A stretch of 64,000 bases of DNA, taken from the NCBI GenBank assembly GCA_965277355.1, contig CBDICN010000001.1:682001-746000 (forward strand), in the 5' to 3' direction. The translations under genes were made by a program, and so were the position numbers. This document shows, one piece after another, positions 25,888 through 34,233 of this stretch; within the stretch, counting starts at the first letter, position 1; every line of letters begins with the position of its first letter. The notes under the pieces were generated by a model that saw only the letters and a program-made list of their open reading frames with translations, was not told where the DNA came from and made no database searches. This DNA comes from RH-AL1 sp965277355. GTDB lineage: Bacteria; Pseudomonadota; Alphaproteobacteria; Rhizobiales; Beijerinckiaceae.

Positions 25888-27018
25888 ATGCAAGCCAACG
25901 CACTCGCGAAATCAGACATCGCCGGCGCTCAAGACGATCGGCGCTGGCACGCCGTCGTGCGACGCGACCCCGCGGCGGACGGCAGCTTCGTCTTCTCGGT
26001 GCGCACCACGGGAGTGTACTGCCGCCCCTCCTGCCCGGCCCGGCCGGCGCGGCGCGAGAACGTCGAATTTCACGCGACCTGCCGCGTTGCCGAGGAAGCC
26101 GGCTTCCGGCCCTGCAAGCGCTGCCGCCCCGACGAGCCGAGCCGGGCGCACCGTCATGGCGACGCGGTGCGGCGCGCCTGCCGTGCGATCGAGCAGGCCG
26201 AAGTGCCGCCCTCGCTCGCGGCCCTCGCCAAGACCGCCGGCTTCAGCCCGCAGCATTTCCACCGCCTGTTCAAGTCGATCATCGGCGTCACGCCGCGCGC
26301 CTACGCCAGCCAGCACCGCGCAGGACGGATCGCGAGCCGGCTGCGCGGCGCGGAAACGATCACCGGCGCCGCCTACGACGCCGGCTTCAACGCCGCGAGC
26401 CGCTTCTACGCCGCCGTGCCCGACCGGCTCGGCATGACGCCGGGCGCCTACCGCGACGGCGGCACGGGGACGACGATCCGCTTCGCAATCGGCCAGTGCT
26501 CGCTCGGCGCGATCCTCGTCGCGGCGACGGCAAGGGGCATATGCGCCATCACGCTCGGCGACGATCCCGATGCACTCGCCCGCGATCTGCAGGACCGGTT
26601 TCCGAAAGCGGCCATCGTCGGCGGCGACGCGGCCTTCGAGACGACCGTGGCGGCCGTGGTCGGCTTCGTCGAGGCGCCCCATCGGCCGATCGATCTGCCG
26701 CTCGACATCGTCGGAACGGCCTTTCAGCAGCGCGTGTGGGAGGCCCTGCGCGCGATCCCGGCCGGAACCACGACTACTTACGCCGCGATCGCGAGCGCCA
26801 TCGGCTCGCCCCGAGCCGTTCGCGCGGTCGGCTCGGCCTGTGGGGCAAACAAGATTGCGGTGGCGATCCCGTGCCATCGCGTGGTGCGCGTCGGCGGCGG
26901 CTCGCCCGGCTACCGGTGGGGCGTGGAGCGCAAAGCCGCGCTCATCGCCCGCGAAGCGCGCGGTCCGGAGGAGGCGACCATCAGGGAGGATGCCGGTCGT
27001 ATCCGTAATCGGCCTTAA
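25888..27018 (+). CDS. ada: Ada: adaptive response regulator and O6-methylguanine-DNA methyltransferase
   Basis: 376 residues with the full three-part Ada architecture. The zinc domain has Cys45, Cys49, Cys76 and Cys79 (GVYCRPSC and PCKRC); Cys45 corresponds to the phosphotriester methyl acceptor. An AraC-type helix-turn-helix follows at about 95-195 (LAALAKTAGFSPQHFHRLFKS). The C-terminal methyltransferase carries IPCHRVVR with acceptor Cys329. It repairs alkylated DNA and, once methylated at Cys45, activates its own and other repair genes. No alkB or alkA is adjacent. Confidence 0.96.
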   Translation: MQANALAKSDIAGAQDDRRWHAVVRRDPAADGSFVFSVRTTGVYCRPSCPARPARRENVEFHATCRVAEEAGFRPCKRCRPDEPSRAHRHGDAVRRACRAIEQAEVPPSLAALAKTAGFSPQHFHRLFKSIIGVTPRAYASQHRAGRIASRLRGAETITGAAYDAGFNAASRFYAAVPDRLGMTPGAYRDGGTGTTIRFAIGQCSLGAILVAATARGICAITLGDDPDALARDLQDRFPKAAIVGGDAAFETTVAAVVGFVEAPHRPIDLPLDIVGTAFQQRVWEALRAIPAGTTTTYAAIASAIGSPRAVRAVGSACGANKIAVAIPCHRVVRVGGGSPGYRWGVERKAALIAREARGPEEATIREDAGRIRNRP

Positions 27019-27176
27019 GCAGGCCCTGCCTGTGGGTGGACGGTCGATCGTGGTTGGTGCACGGACGCGGCCGTGGAACGGCTGATCGAGCGGATCCGAC
27101 GAGGATCAGCCTCCGTCTATCGTGATCCCAGGCTTCAACGCGGCAGGACCGTTCGCCCAACACGACCCAAATCGTC

Positions 27177-27614
27177 TCACTCGAAACCGGGACCGTGCGG
27201 CTCGTGTGCGCCGTCGAAGCGGCGTTGCGCCTCGGTGATCGCGGCGTGGTTCTCCTGCGCCCAGCGGCCGAGCGCGGCGACGGAGGTGCGCAGCGACCGG
27301 CCAAGCTCGGTGAGCGCGTAGTCGACACGCGGCGGGACCAGCGGCGTGACGGTCCGGCTCACCAAGCCGTCCCGCCGCAGCCGGCGCAGGGTGAGGCTGA
27401 GCATGCGTTGCGAGATGCCGTCGATGTTGCGCCTGAGCTCGTTGAAGCGCCGCGGCCGGTCGCCGAGGAGCATCACGATCAACATGCTCCACTTGTCGCC
27501 GATGCGCGCGAGCACCGGGGCGACGATGCCGCAGGCCGCGATCGAATGTCCCGCCGCCTCCGGCGCCGGCTTCCCCGCCGCCTCGGTAACATCGATGTTC
27601 CCGGTTACCTGCAT
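27177..27614 (-). CDS. HxlR family transcriptional regulator
   Basis: 145 residues. The winged-helix core starts at about 28: CGIVAPVLARIGDKWSMLIVMLL, then FNELRRNIDGISQRMLSLTLRRLRRDGLV, the classical HxlR signature. Cys28 occupies the N-terminal position that senses quinones or diamide in YodB-type members. It is divergent from azoR with 94 bases between the starts; in Bacillus, the HxlR-family YodB represses azoR1, so control of the neighbour is a reasonable inference. Confidence 0.9.
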   Translation of the reverse strand: MQVTGNIDVTEAAGKPAPEAAGHSIAACGIVAPVLARIGDKWSMLIVMLLGDRPRRFNELRRNIDGISQRMLSLTLRRLRRDGLVSRTVTPLVPPRVDYALTELGRSLRTSVAALGRWAQENHAAITEAQRRFDGAHEPHGPGFE

Positions 27615-27671
27615 GAGCCTAGGTCCGTTCGATGTGCCTTCTTGCGCCCGCTCCCCCGGTCACGCAAGTAG

Positions 27672-27698
27672 CGTTGGTTCCAAATCGTAACCTCAACG
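27672..27698. promoter_or_regulatory. Imperfect inverted repeat in the hxlR-azoR intergenic region
   Basis: cgttggtt and aacctcaacg form an inverted repeat with a two-base bulge around ccaaatcgt, ending 10 bases before the azoR ATG. Position and symmetry fit an HxlR operator that would block azoR initiation. The match to a defined consensus is not demonstrated. Confidence 0.35.
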
Positions 27699-27708
27699 GG
27701 CGCAAACC

Positions 27709-28320
27709 ATGAAGCTTCTTCACATCGACTCCAGCATCCTCGGGCCGGCCTCGGTCAGCCGAACCGTGTCCGCCGCGATCGTCGAGCGCCTCGCATCCGC
27801 CGATCCGACCCTCGAGGTGCGTGAGCGCGACCTTGCGGCCAACCCCATCGCGCATCTCTCGGGCGCCTATCTCGCCGGCAGCAGCGCCGACGTGAAGCAC
27901 GACCAGGCGCTCCAGGAAGACCTCGACCTCGGCGGCGCCGCCCTCGCGGAGTTCCTGGCCGCCGACATCGTCGTCATCGGCGTTCCCATGTACAATTTCG
28001 CGATCCCGAGCCAGCTCAAGGCCTGGATCGATCGCATCTGCATCGCCGGCAAGACGTTCCGCTACACCGACAAGGGCGCCGAGGGCCTCTGCGCCGGCAA
28101 GCGGGTGATCCTCGCCATCTCGCGGGGCGGCTTCTACGGGCCGGAAACGCCGCGGGCGACCGCCGACCATCAGGAGAGCCATCTTTGCACGCTGTTCGGC
28201 TTCCTCGGCATCAGCGACATCGAGATCGTCCGCGCGGAAGGCATCGCCTACGGCCCGGACCATCGCGAGAAGGCGTTGGCGGCGGCCAAAGCGCAGGCCA
28301 CGACCTTGCGCGTCGCGTAA
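27709..28320 (+). CDS. azoR: FMN-dependent NADH:quinone/azo reductase
   Basis: 203 residues of the flavodoxin-like AzoR family. The phosphate-binding start is LLHIDSSILGPASVSR (residues 3-18), the flavin-contact segment PMYNFAIPSQLKAWIDRI lies near 90-107, and SRGGFYG occurs near 140. AzoR proteins reduce quinones and azo compounds by two electrons and protect from thiol stress. It is divergent from an HxlR regulator, the standard context for redox control. Confidence 0.94.
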   Translation: MKLLHIDSSILGPASVSRTVSAAIVERLASADPTLEVRERDLAANPIAHLSGAYLAGSSADVKHDQALQEDLDLGGAALAEFLAADIVVIGVPMYNFAIPSQLKAWIDRICIAGKTFRYTDKGAEGLCAGKRVILAISRGGFYGPETPRATADHQESHLCTLFGFLGISDIEIVRAEGIAYGPDHREKALAAAKAQATTLRVA

Positions 28321-28436
28321 CGCGAAGCAAACCGCCGCCCGAAGCGTCGCCGCCGTCGTACCGTTGCACGCTCGGTGTGAAGCGGCGGCCGAAACGAGTA
28401 AGGCGGTCATCAAACAACGACGATCGGCAAGCCAGG

Positions 28437-28859
28437 TCAGCTCGTGCTCTTGCCGAGCGTCTTTTGCAGCATGTCGTCGATCCATTCCGGCTGCGTCTCG
28501 CCGACGGAACGACCCACTTCCTTCTCGCCGCGAAAGACGATCAGCGTACTTTGCAGGCGCGCGTTGAACTTCCGCATCACATCCTTCTGCGTGTCGAAGT
28601 CGACCCTGAAGACGGCGAGGTCCTTGTACCGGGGCTCGTTGATGAGCTTGGCGATGATGGGAGCCTGCCGCGCACAGACGTCGCACCAGGTCGCGAACGT
28701 GTCGACGAGGATCGGTTTGCCCGCCTTCTGCGCCGTCTCGAAAGCCTGCTGCGTGTAGGGCCGCGGGGTGTTGCCGCCCGTCTCCGCGCCGGCTGGCGTG
28801 ACGAGAGCGCCGAGTGCGCCGGCGGCGAAGGCGAGGATCAGGCGGCGGCTCGGTGTCAT
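28437..28859 (-). CDS. Exported thioredoxin-like protein of the quinoprotein relay operon
   Basis: 140 residues. The signal peptide runs to about residue 25 (LILAFAAGALGALVTPAGA); ATG 28859 is chosen because this peptide begins there. A thioredoxin fold follows with active site WCDVC (Cys59, Cys62) and the strand ILVDTFATWC. The loop that normally carries the cis-proline reads QSTLIVF, so the canonical proline is absent. It is the last gene of a four-gene minus-strand operon with a SoxYZ-like carrier, so it probably handles reduction of the carrier or the CxxxCW protein in the periplasm. Confidence 0.85.
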   Translation of the reverse strand: MTPSRRLILAFAAGALGALVTPAGAETGGNTPRPYTQQAFETAQKAGKPILVDTFATWCDVCARQAPIIAKLINEPRYKDLAVFRVDFDTQKDVMRKFNARLQSTLIVFRGEKEVGRSVGETQPEWIDDMLQKTLGKSTS

Positions 28860-28888
28860 GGTTGTTCCCTTGACCGTTTGCTTCAGAA

Positions 28889-29494
28889 CTACTGAGTTTC
28901 GTCTTTGGACAGCGAGGCGATCCAAGCCGCATCCGGCTTCACCACCTCCGTGTCATGCTCCGCCTGCCAGCCTTCTGTGCCGTCGCGGTACCAGTAGACG
29001 TGGGAGTAGCCCAACGCGACGAGCCGCTTGGCGGCATTGTAGCTACCCCAGCAATCGGGATGGCAGAAGGTGACGATAGGTCTACCCTTGTCACCGTTCG
29101 CGAGCGCGGCGACCCGTGTCCGGAAGGCATCCTCGTAGACCTGGTCGCCGGTGCCCTTGCCGCCGCCCTGCAGAAAGACCGCGCCGGGGATCGAGCGGTG
29201 CGTCGGCAGCCACAGCATGGCCTTGCTCATGCTGGGCGGCTTGCGGTCGGCCTCCGCCACGTCGAGCAGGAGCGGGTGCTTCGTCTCGACCAGCGTCGCC
29301 AGAGCCGCGGTGTCGACCACGTCGCCGCCGGCGACCGTGTTCGGCGTGTAGCCGTGCATGGCGCCCTGGTAGAGCCCGTTCGGCTCGGGCACGTGTCCCG
29401 GCGCGATCGCCGCCGGCTCCTCGGCGGCGGCGACCGACGCGCTGGCGAGCACGGCCAGCGCGACGATCGCGAGCGAGGCGCGCACCCGCACCAT
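28889..29494 (-). CDS. PQQ-dependent catabolism-associated CXXCW-motif protein
   Basis: 201 residues. The signal peptide ends near AAAEE at residue 25. The family-defining motif reads FCHPDCWGS (Cys144, Cys148, Trp149), in a rhodanese-like C-terminal domain with WNAAKR-like SYNAAKRLVALGY after it and VYWYRDGTEGW. The family occurs with pyrroloquinoline-quinone catabolic systems; its biochemistry is not settled. The ATG at 29494 overlaps the stop of the SoxYZ-like gene (ATGA), and the thioredoxin gene starts 29 bases downstream. Confidence 0.9.
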   Translation of the reverse strand: MVRVRASLAIVALAVLASASVAAAEEPAAIAPGHVPEPNGLYQGAMHGYTPNTVAGGDVVDTAALATLVETKHPLLLDVAEADRKPPSMSKAMLWLPTHRSIPGAVFLQGGGKGTGDQVYEDAFRTRVAALANGDKGRPIVTFCHPDCWGSYNAAKRLVALGYSHVYWYRDGTEGWQAEHDTEVVKPDAAWIASLSKDETQ

Positions 29495-30327
29495 CAGTCG
29501 CTCACGTTCGGGACGCTGAAGCTCTTCGTCCATTGGCCGTTCTGGCTGTCCTTCACGTCGACCTTCAACTCGCCTTTGGCCGCGGTCGGCACGAAGTCGA
29601 AATTGATGACCGGGTTCGATGCCAGCGAGATGTCGGTATCGAGATTGAAGACTTCGGCGTCGTCGTATTTGACGCCGATCGACTGGATGTAGCGGGCCGG
29701 CGTGAACTGGCGCGTCACCTGGTTCATCTGCATGCCGTTGAAGTTCGGGTGCCGGATCATCAGCGTCGCATCGATCGGCTTATTCGCGGCGGGCTCGCCG
29801 GCGACCTTGAGCTTCATCTCGCCCATCCCCTTCATCGCCTCCTCGTCGCTCATCCCCATCGGCGCGGAGCAGCCGCCGGACGCTTTCACGAATTTGGTCG
29901 TCTCGACGAGAGAGCCGTCCTTCATCTGTGCCACCGCGTGGACGTCCGTGTAGGTGTTGACGCGGACGCGCATGCGGATCTCCTTGGGATCGGCATCCGG
30001 TCCGAACGTGAAGTGCGCCGCGACCGGCGAGGGATTGTCGTCGATGACGAGGTAGAGGCCTTTCACGTCCTTGGGATTCTTGAGCGTGACCGTCATCGGC
30101 ACGAGCGCGGCGTCTTGAGCGCGTACCGGTGCATCGAGGGTCACCGCCGCATCGTCGGTCCTGGCGGTCTTGCCGCCAAACAGCTGCTTTTGGATGTCCG
30201 CCCAATGCGCCTGGCGCTCCTGGTCGTTGTCGCCGAAGCCGGCAAAGGCCGGAGCGACCGACGCGGTGAGCGCCGCCAGCCCCGCGGCGGCCACGACGGC
30301 GATGGACGCAGCGCTCGATGTTTTCAT
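29494..30327 (-). CDS. Quinoprotein dehydrogenase-associated SoxYZ-like carrier protein
   Basis: 277 residues from the ATG at 30327, with a signal peptide ending near AFAG at 30. A SoxY-like N-domain contains the Cys of VKASGGCSAP (Cys153), the position equivalent to the sulfur-carrying Cys of SoxY, and a SoxZ-like C-domain starts near KLKVAGEP and continues with LMIRHPNFNGMQMNQVT. Fused SoxYZ-like carriers are found beside quinoprotein dehydrogenases, where they are thought to carry an unknown intermediate. It is coupled to the CxxxCW gene by overlap and follows the metallohydrolase by 20 bases. Confidence 0.92.
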   Translation of the reverse strand: MKTSSAASIAVVAAAGLAALTASVAPAFAGFGDNDQERQAHWADIQKQLFGGKTARTDDAAVTLDAPVRAQDAALVPMTVTLKNPKDVKGLYLVIDDNPSPVAAHFTFGPDADPKEIRMRVRVNTYTDVHAVAQMKDGSLVETTKFVKASGGCSAPMGMSDEEAMKGMGEMKLKVAGEPAANKPIDATLMIRHPNFNGMQMNQVTRQFTPARYIQSIGVKYDDAEVFNLDTDISLASNPVINFDFVPTAAKGELKVDVKDSQNGQWTKSFSVPNVSD

Positions 30328-30347
30328 TATGAAGGGTCCTCCCATAC

Positions 30348-31313
30348 CTATTCCCATTCCAGTTCTTTGTAGGCCTCGATGACGTTGCGGCCATGGTAGT
30401 CGTCGAACAGCGCCCATTGCGAACGCTCGTCCTGGGCGACCGTCTTGACGGCCTCGTCGATCGTGCCGGACTTCTTGATTTCGGCCCTTACCCCATCGCG
30501 CAATGCGACGAGGTAGGCGCGCAACGGCGCGATCGCCGCCTGCTTTTCGATCAAGGTCGGGCCGTGACCCGGAACCGCCTTGTCGGCCTTCATCGCCGCG
30601 AGGACGTCGAGTTCCTTGAGCCAGCCGAGGAGGCTGCCGTCGAGCGACGGGGTGCGTCCGACGAACAGGAGGTCGGCCGCCAGCAGCAGGCCGCTTCCGG
30701 CGTCGATCATCGACAGGTCGCACGAGGTATGCGCCGGCCCGTGCGCCTGGAAGGTGACGATTCTGCCGCCGAGATCGACCGAGTCCGTCTGCGCGACCGT
30801 CCTGGTCGGCATGACCACGGGACCGACGCGGTCGGCGCCGATGATGTCGCCCAGTCCTTTTTTGTAGAAGTCGCCGCGCTGCTGGAGCGCCTCCGGCAAC
30901 TTGGCGTGGCCGATGAACATGGGATGATCGTCGGAGAAGGCGCCGGCACCGAACGCGTGGTCGGGATGGACGTGCGACATCACGACGTAGCGGATCGGCT
31001 TGTCAGTCTTGGCCTTGATCTGGCGACGCAGCCATTGCCCGTCGGCGAGGCTGCCGCCGCTGTCGGTCACCAGGACAGCGTCGCCACCGACGATGAAGCC
31101 GATGTTGGCGATGGCGTCGAGGTTGTCCGCCGTCGCATCCTGCGTGACGCCCTGACGCATGAACACGCCGGGAGCGATCTCCCGCATCGCGAGGTCGCCA
31201 GCGCGGCCCAAGATCGGGAGGCAGCACAGGCAAAGGCCGCCGAACCCGGCCAGCAGGACGTCACGCCGCGACGCGCTCGATCCGAGCTTGGCGCTTTCGG
31301 CCGCTAAAGCCAT
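30348..31313 (-). CDS. Quinoprotein relay system zinc metallohydrolase (metallo-beta-lactamase fold, type 2)
   Basis: 321 residues. The N-terminus has SRRDVLLAGFGGLCLCCLP at about 15-33, a possible Tat-type export signal. The metallo-beta-lactamase motif is SHVHPDHAFG (His114, His116, Asp118, His119), with GPAHTSCDLS and VPGHGP as the later metal ligands. It resembles SoxH and belongs to the family encoded with SoxYZ-like carriers and PQQ enzymes. First gene of the four-gene operon, divergent from a TetR regulator with a palindrome between them. No quinoprotein dehydrogenase lies in the window. Confidence 0.92.
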   Translation of the reverse strand: MALAAESAKLGSSASRRDVLLAGFGGLCLCCLPILGRAGDLAMREIAPGVFMRQGVTQDATADNLDAIANIGFIVGGDAVLVTDSGGSLADGQWLRRQIKAKTDKPIRYVVMSHVHPDHAFGAGAFSDDHPMFIGHAKLPEALQQRGDFYKKGLGDIIGADRVGPVVMPTRTVAQTDSVDLGGRIVTFQAHGPAHTSCDLSMIDAGSGLLLAADLLFVGRTPSLDGSLLGWLKELDVLAAMKADKAVPGHGPTLIEKQAAIAPLRAYLVALRDGVRAEIKKSGTIDEAVKTVAQDERSQWALFDDYHGRNVIEAYKELEWE

Positions 31314-31375
31314 GCGTTCTCCCCGCCAATCAACCGCTGCCGTCGGCCCTTGTTCGGCATTACGGCTCCGTTGCG

Positions 31376-31393
31376 CTACCATCTAGTAGGTAG
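31376..31393. promoter_or_regulatory. Palindromic operator, TetR type
   Basis: ctacc-atctagta-ggtag is an almost perfect 18-base palindrome around CTAG, located between the divergent metallohydrolase (start 31313) and TetR gene (start 31505). A partial half-site, ttggtagg, recurs at about 31490, just before the TetR start. The layout fits autoregulation of the TetR gene and control of the relay operon. Confidence 0.55.
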
Positions 31394-31504
31394 AGCATGC
31401 TCGTCAAGCCGCGCGAAGCCGCGCGCGTCAGGCCGAAGGAGGGACGCCTGCACCGCGCCGGCACAGGATTGCGTGTCTGCCTTCCAGTTGGTAGGCAAGA
31501 CACC

Positions 31505-32068
31505 ATGCGTGATACGCGAGCCGAAATCCTGCATGAAGCCGAGGCGCTGATCCGCAGCCGCGGCTATTCCGGCGTGAGCTATGCCGACCTTGCCGACCTT
31601 GTCGGCATCCGCAAAGCGAGCATCCACCATCATTTTCCGGCCAAGGCGGACCTCGCGACCGCCCTGCTCGCGCACTACGACAAGCGCTACGATGGCGCGC
31701 TCGCCGCGATAAGGGCCGGAACGGACGACGGTCTCGCTCGCATCCGCGCCTATGCCGGCCTCTACCTGCAAGGTGTCGAGAAGGGCCTCGGCTGCCTGTG
31801 CGCCGCCTTCGCGGCCGAACTCGAGGCGCTCCCGGCGCCGCTCCGCGTCGATCTCTCCCGGTTCTTCGGCAAGCATGTCGCCTGGATCGAGCAGGTGATC
31901 CGGGACGGTGTCGCGAACGCGACCATCCGCGCCGACGTCGCCGCCCGGCCGTTCGCGCGCATGATCGTGGCGTCCCTCGAAGGCGCGCTGATGATGGAAC
32001 GGGTGCTGGACGGCACGACCGGCTTCGCGGATTCGTTCGCCGCGATCGAGGCCGCTCTGCGACCGTAA
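31505..32068 (+). CDS. TetR/AcrR family regulator
   Basis: 187 residues from the ATG at 31505. The N-terminal helix-turn-helix reads ILHEAEALIRSRGYSGVSYADLADLVGIRKASIHHHFPAKADL (about residues 8-50), with HHHF the usual TetR recognition end. The C-terminal ligand domain is helical with CLCAAFAAELEALP. It is divergent from the quinoprotein relay operon and is likely to repress it and itself through the palindrome at 31376-31393. The ligand is unknown. Confidence 0.92.
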   Translation: MRDTRAEILHEAEALIRSRGYSGVSYADLADLVGIRKASIHHHFPAKADLATALLAHYDKRYDGALAAIRAGTDDGLARIRAYAGLYLQGVEKGLGCLCAAFAAELEALPAPLRVDLSRFFGKHVAWIEQVIRDGVANATIRADVAARPFARMIVASLEGALMMERVLDGTTGFADSFAAIEAALRP

Positions 32069-32110
32069 CGTGAACACGGCCTGCGGTCTCCCGTGTAAGC
32101 CGGCGGCCGT

Positions 32111-32512
32111 TTAGACCTGCTCGAGCTCGATCAGCGTGCCGGCAAAGTCCTTCGGGTGGAGGAACAGAACGGGTCTTCCGTGCGCGCCGATCTTCACACC
32201 GTCATCGCCGAGCACCCTAGCGCCCATCGCGGTTAAACGATCGCGCGCGGCGGCGATGTCGTCGACTTCGTAGCAGACGTGGTGTATTCCCTGCCCGTTC
32301 CTGGCGAGGAAGCCGGCGATCGGCGAACGCTCGCCGAGCGGCTCCAGGAGCTCGATCTTGGCGTTCGGCAACTCGACGAACACCACAGTGACGCCGTGCT
32401 CCGGCAAGGCCTGCGGCGCCGAAACGGTGGCGCCGAACACGTCGCGGTAGCGCGCGGCCTCCCGAGCGAGGTCGGCGACGGCGATCGCCAGGTGATTGAG
32501 CCGGCCGATCAC
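32111..32512 (-). CDS. mce: Methylmalonyl-CoA epimerase
   Basis: 133 residues of the glyoxalase/VOC fold: LNHLAIAVADLAREAARYRDVFG at the start, GIHHVCYEVDDI in the middle and LIELEQ at the end supply the His/Glu metal ligands. It interconverts the 2R and 2S forms of methylmalonyl-CoA in propionate metabolism, the step feeding the B12-dependent mutase. Its start abuts the RNase J stop, continuing the nuoN-birA-rnj-mce order common in Rhizobiales. Confidence 0.95.
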   Translation of the reverse strand: MIGRLNHLAIAVADLAREAARYRDVFGATVSAPQALPEHGVTVVFVELPNAKIELLEPLGERSPIAGFLARNGQGIHHVCYEVDDIAAARDRLTAMGARVLGDDGVKIGAHGRPVLFLHPKDFAGTLIELEQV

Positions 32513-34183
32513 CTAGACTTCCACCACAAGAACGTGGACCGCGGGGCGTTTGCCCCAGGCCCCGGCGATCGCGCTGCGGACTGCCTTCTCGATGGCGGTC
32601 GACACGGTGTCGGCGTCGCGCCGTCGCTGGCGCGGCAGGTTGTCGAAGGTCTGGAACATCGCGGCATCGACCAGCGCGTCCATCGCGCCGCCGTCCTTGG
32701 TGCGCGTCGGCAGGCCATTGGTGACGACGTCGGGGGTACCGGCCATTTCGCCCTTCGCCGTCACGGCCAGCGCGATGGTGACGATGCCGGCGAACGCGAG
32801 CGAGTTGCGCTCGCGCAGCGCCTCGTCATCCAACTTGAGCAGGAGGTTGCCGTCCTTCATCATGCGGCCATGGGCGGCCTGCCCGACGATGCCGGGCTCG
32901 CCGGGTCCGAGCAGCACGATGTCGCCGTTGCGCGCCTTGACGACGTGCGGCACCTGCCGCTCTCGCGCGAAGGCGTAGTGCTCGGCGAGGTGGATCTCCT
33001 CGCCGTGAGCGGGGATCGCGATCGAGGGACGTACCCAGTCGTAGAACTGCGCGACCTCGCCTCGGCGAGGATGGCCTGAGGCATGAATGAGGGCGTTGCG
33101 GTCGGTGATGACCTCGATGCCCTGCCTGATGAGATTGTTGATGATGCGCCCGACCTCGCGCTCGTTGCCGGGTATGGTGCGCGAGGAGAAAATCACCATG
33201 TCGCCCGGCGCGAGACTGACCGCCGGGTGCTCGTCCTCGGAGATGCGCGCGATCGCCGCGCGTGGCTCGCCCTGGCTGCCGGTCGCCAGCACCACGACCT
33301 TGTCGCGGGGAATGTGGGAGAACGCCTCCGCCGACAGGAAGGCCGGGACGCCGTCAAGGTAGCCGCATTCTCGCGCGACCGAGGCGACGCGGTCCATCGC
33401 GCGACCGACGAGGATCACCTGCCGCCCGGCGGCGAGCGCGGCAAGCGCGACAGCCCGCATCCGCGCGACGTTGGAGGCGAAGGTGGTGACGACGACGCGA
33501 CCTTCGGCATGATCGATGATCTCGTCGAGGGTCGCGCCGACATCCGCCTCGGAAGGGCTGACGCCCTCGCGTAGGATGTTGGTCGAATCGCAGACGAGCG
33601 CGAGCACGCCCTCGGCGCCAATTTCGGCGAGCCGCGCGCCGTCCGTGGAACGGCCGACGCCGGGCGTCGCGTCGATCTTCCAGTCGCCGCTGTGGACGAC
33701 GATACCGGCCGGCGTGCGGATCGCTAGTGCGCAGCTCTCGGGGATGGAGTGCGCGACGGGGATGAACTCGACCGAGAACGGCCCGATGTCGACGCGGCCG
33801 CCCTGGGCCACGAGCTCGATCGGGATTTTCGGCGCGCCGGGCTCTGCGAGCTTCTTCAGCTCGAGTAGGCCGGCGGCGAAACGGGTCGCGTAGATTGGCG
33901 CCAGCAGCCGGTTCCACAGCTCCACCGTGGCGCCGATATGGTCTTCGTGGGCGTGCGTGATGACGATGCCCACGAGGTCGGCGCGCATCTTCTCGATGAA
34001 GCTCGTATCGGGGACGATGACGTCGATGCCGGCCTGCTCAGGCCCGGCGAAGGAGATCCCGCAATCCACCATCAGCCATTTTTTCTTGCGAGGAGGCCCG
34101 AAACCGTAGAGCCCCATATTCATTCCAATTTCGCCCAGTCCGCCTAGCGGCACGAAGACGAGCTCGTCCTTCACCTCATTCAT
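32513..34183 (-). CDS. rnj: Ribonuclease J
   Basis: 556 residues from the Met at 34183 (an ATG nine bases earlier is possible). Metallo-beta-lactamase/beta-CASP nuclease with THAHEDHIGA (His77, His79, Asp81, His82), then HSIPESCALAI, HSGDWKID, ATGSQGEPRAAI and the late SGHPRRGE segment. It has 5'-3' exonuclease and endonuclease activity for mRNA turnover and 5' rRNA ends. Downstream of birA and followed directly by mce. Confidence 0.96.
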   Translation of the reverse strand: MNEVKDELVFVPLGGLGEIGMNMGLYGFGPPRKKKWLMVDCGISFAGPEQAGIDVIVPDTSFIEKMRADLVGIVITHAHEDHIGATVELWNRLLAPIYATRFAAGLLELKKLAEPGAPKIPIELVAQGGRVDIGPFSVEFIPVAHSIPESCALAIRTPAGIVVHSGDWKIDATPGVGRSTDGARLAEIGAEGVLALVCDSTNILREGVSPSEADVGATLDEIIDHAEGRVVVTTFASNVARMRAVALAALAAGRQVILVGRAMDRVASVARECGYLDGVPAFLSAEAFSHIPRDKVVVLATGSQGEPRAAIARISEDEHPAVSLAPGDMVIFSSRTIPGNEREVGRIINNLIRQGIEVITDRNALIHASGHPRRGEVAQFYDWVRPSIAIPAHGEEIHLAEHYAFARERQVPHVVKARNGDIVLLGPGEPGIVGQAAHGRMMKDGNLLLKLDDEALRERNSLAFAGIVTIALAVTAKGEMAGTPDVVTNGLPTRTKDGGAMDALVDAAMFQTFDNLPRQRRRDADTVSTAIEKAVRSAIAGAWGKRPAVHVLVVEV

Positions 34184-34233
34184 CGATTGCAACGCCTTCC
34201 AGCCCAGTCGTCCACGCCCGCGGACGCCTTATT

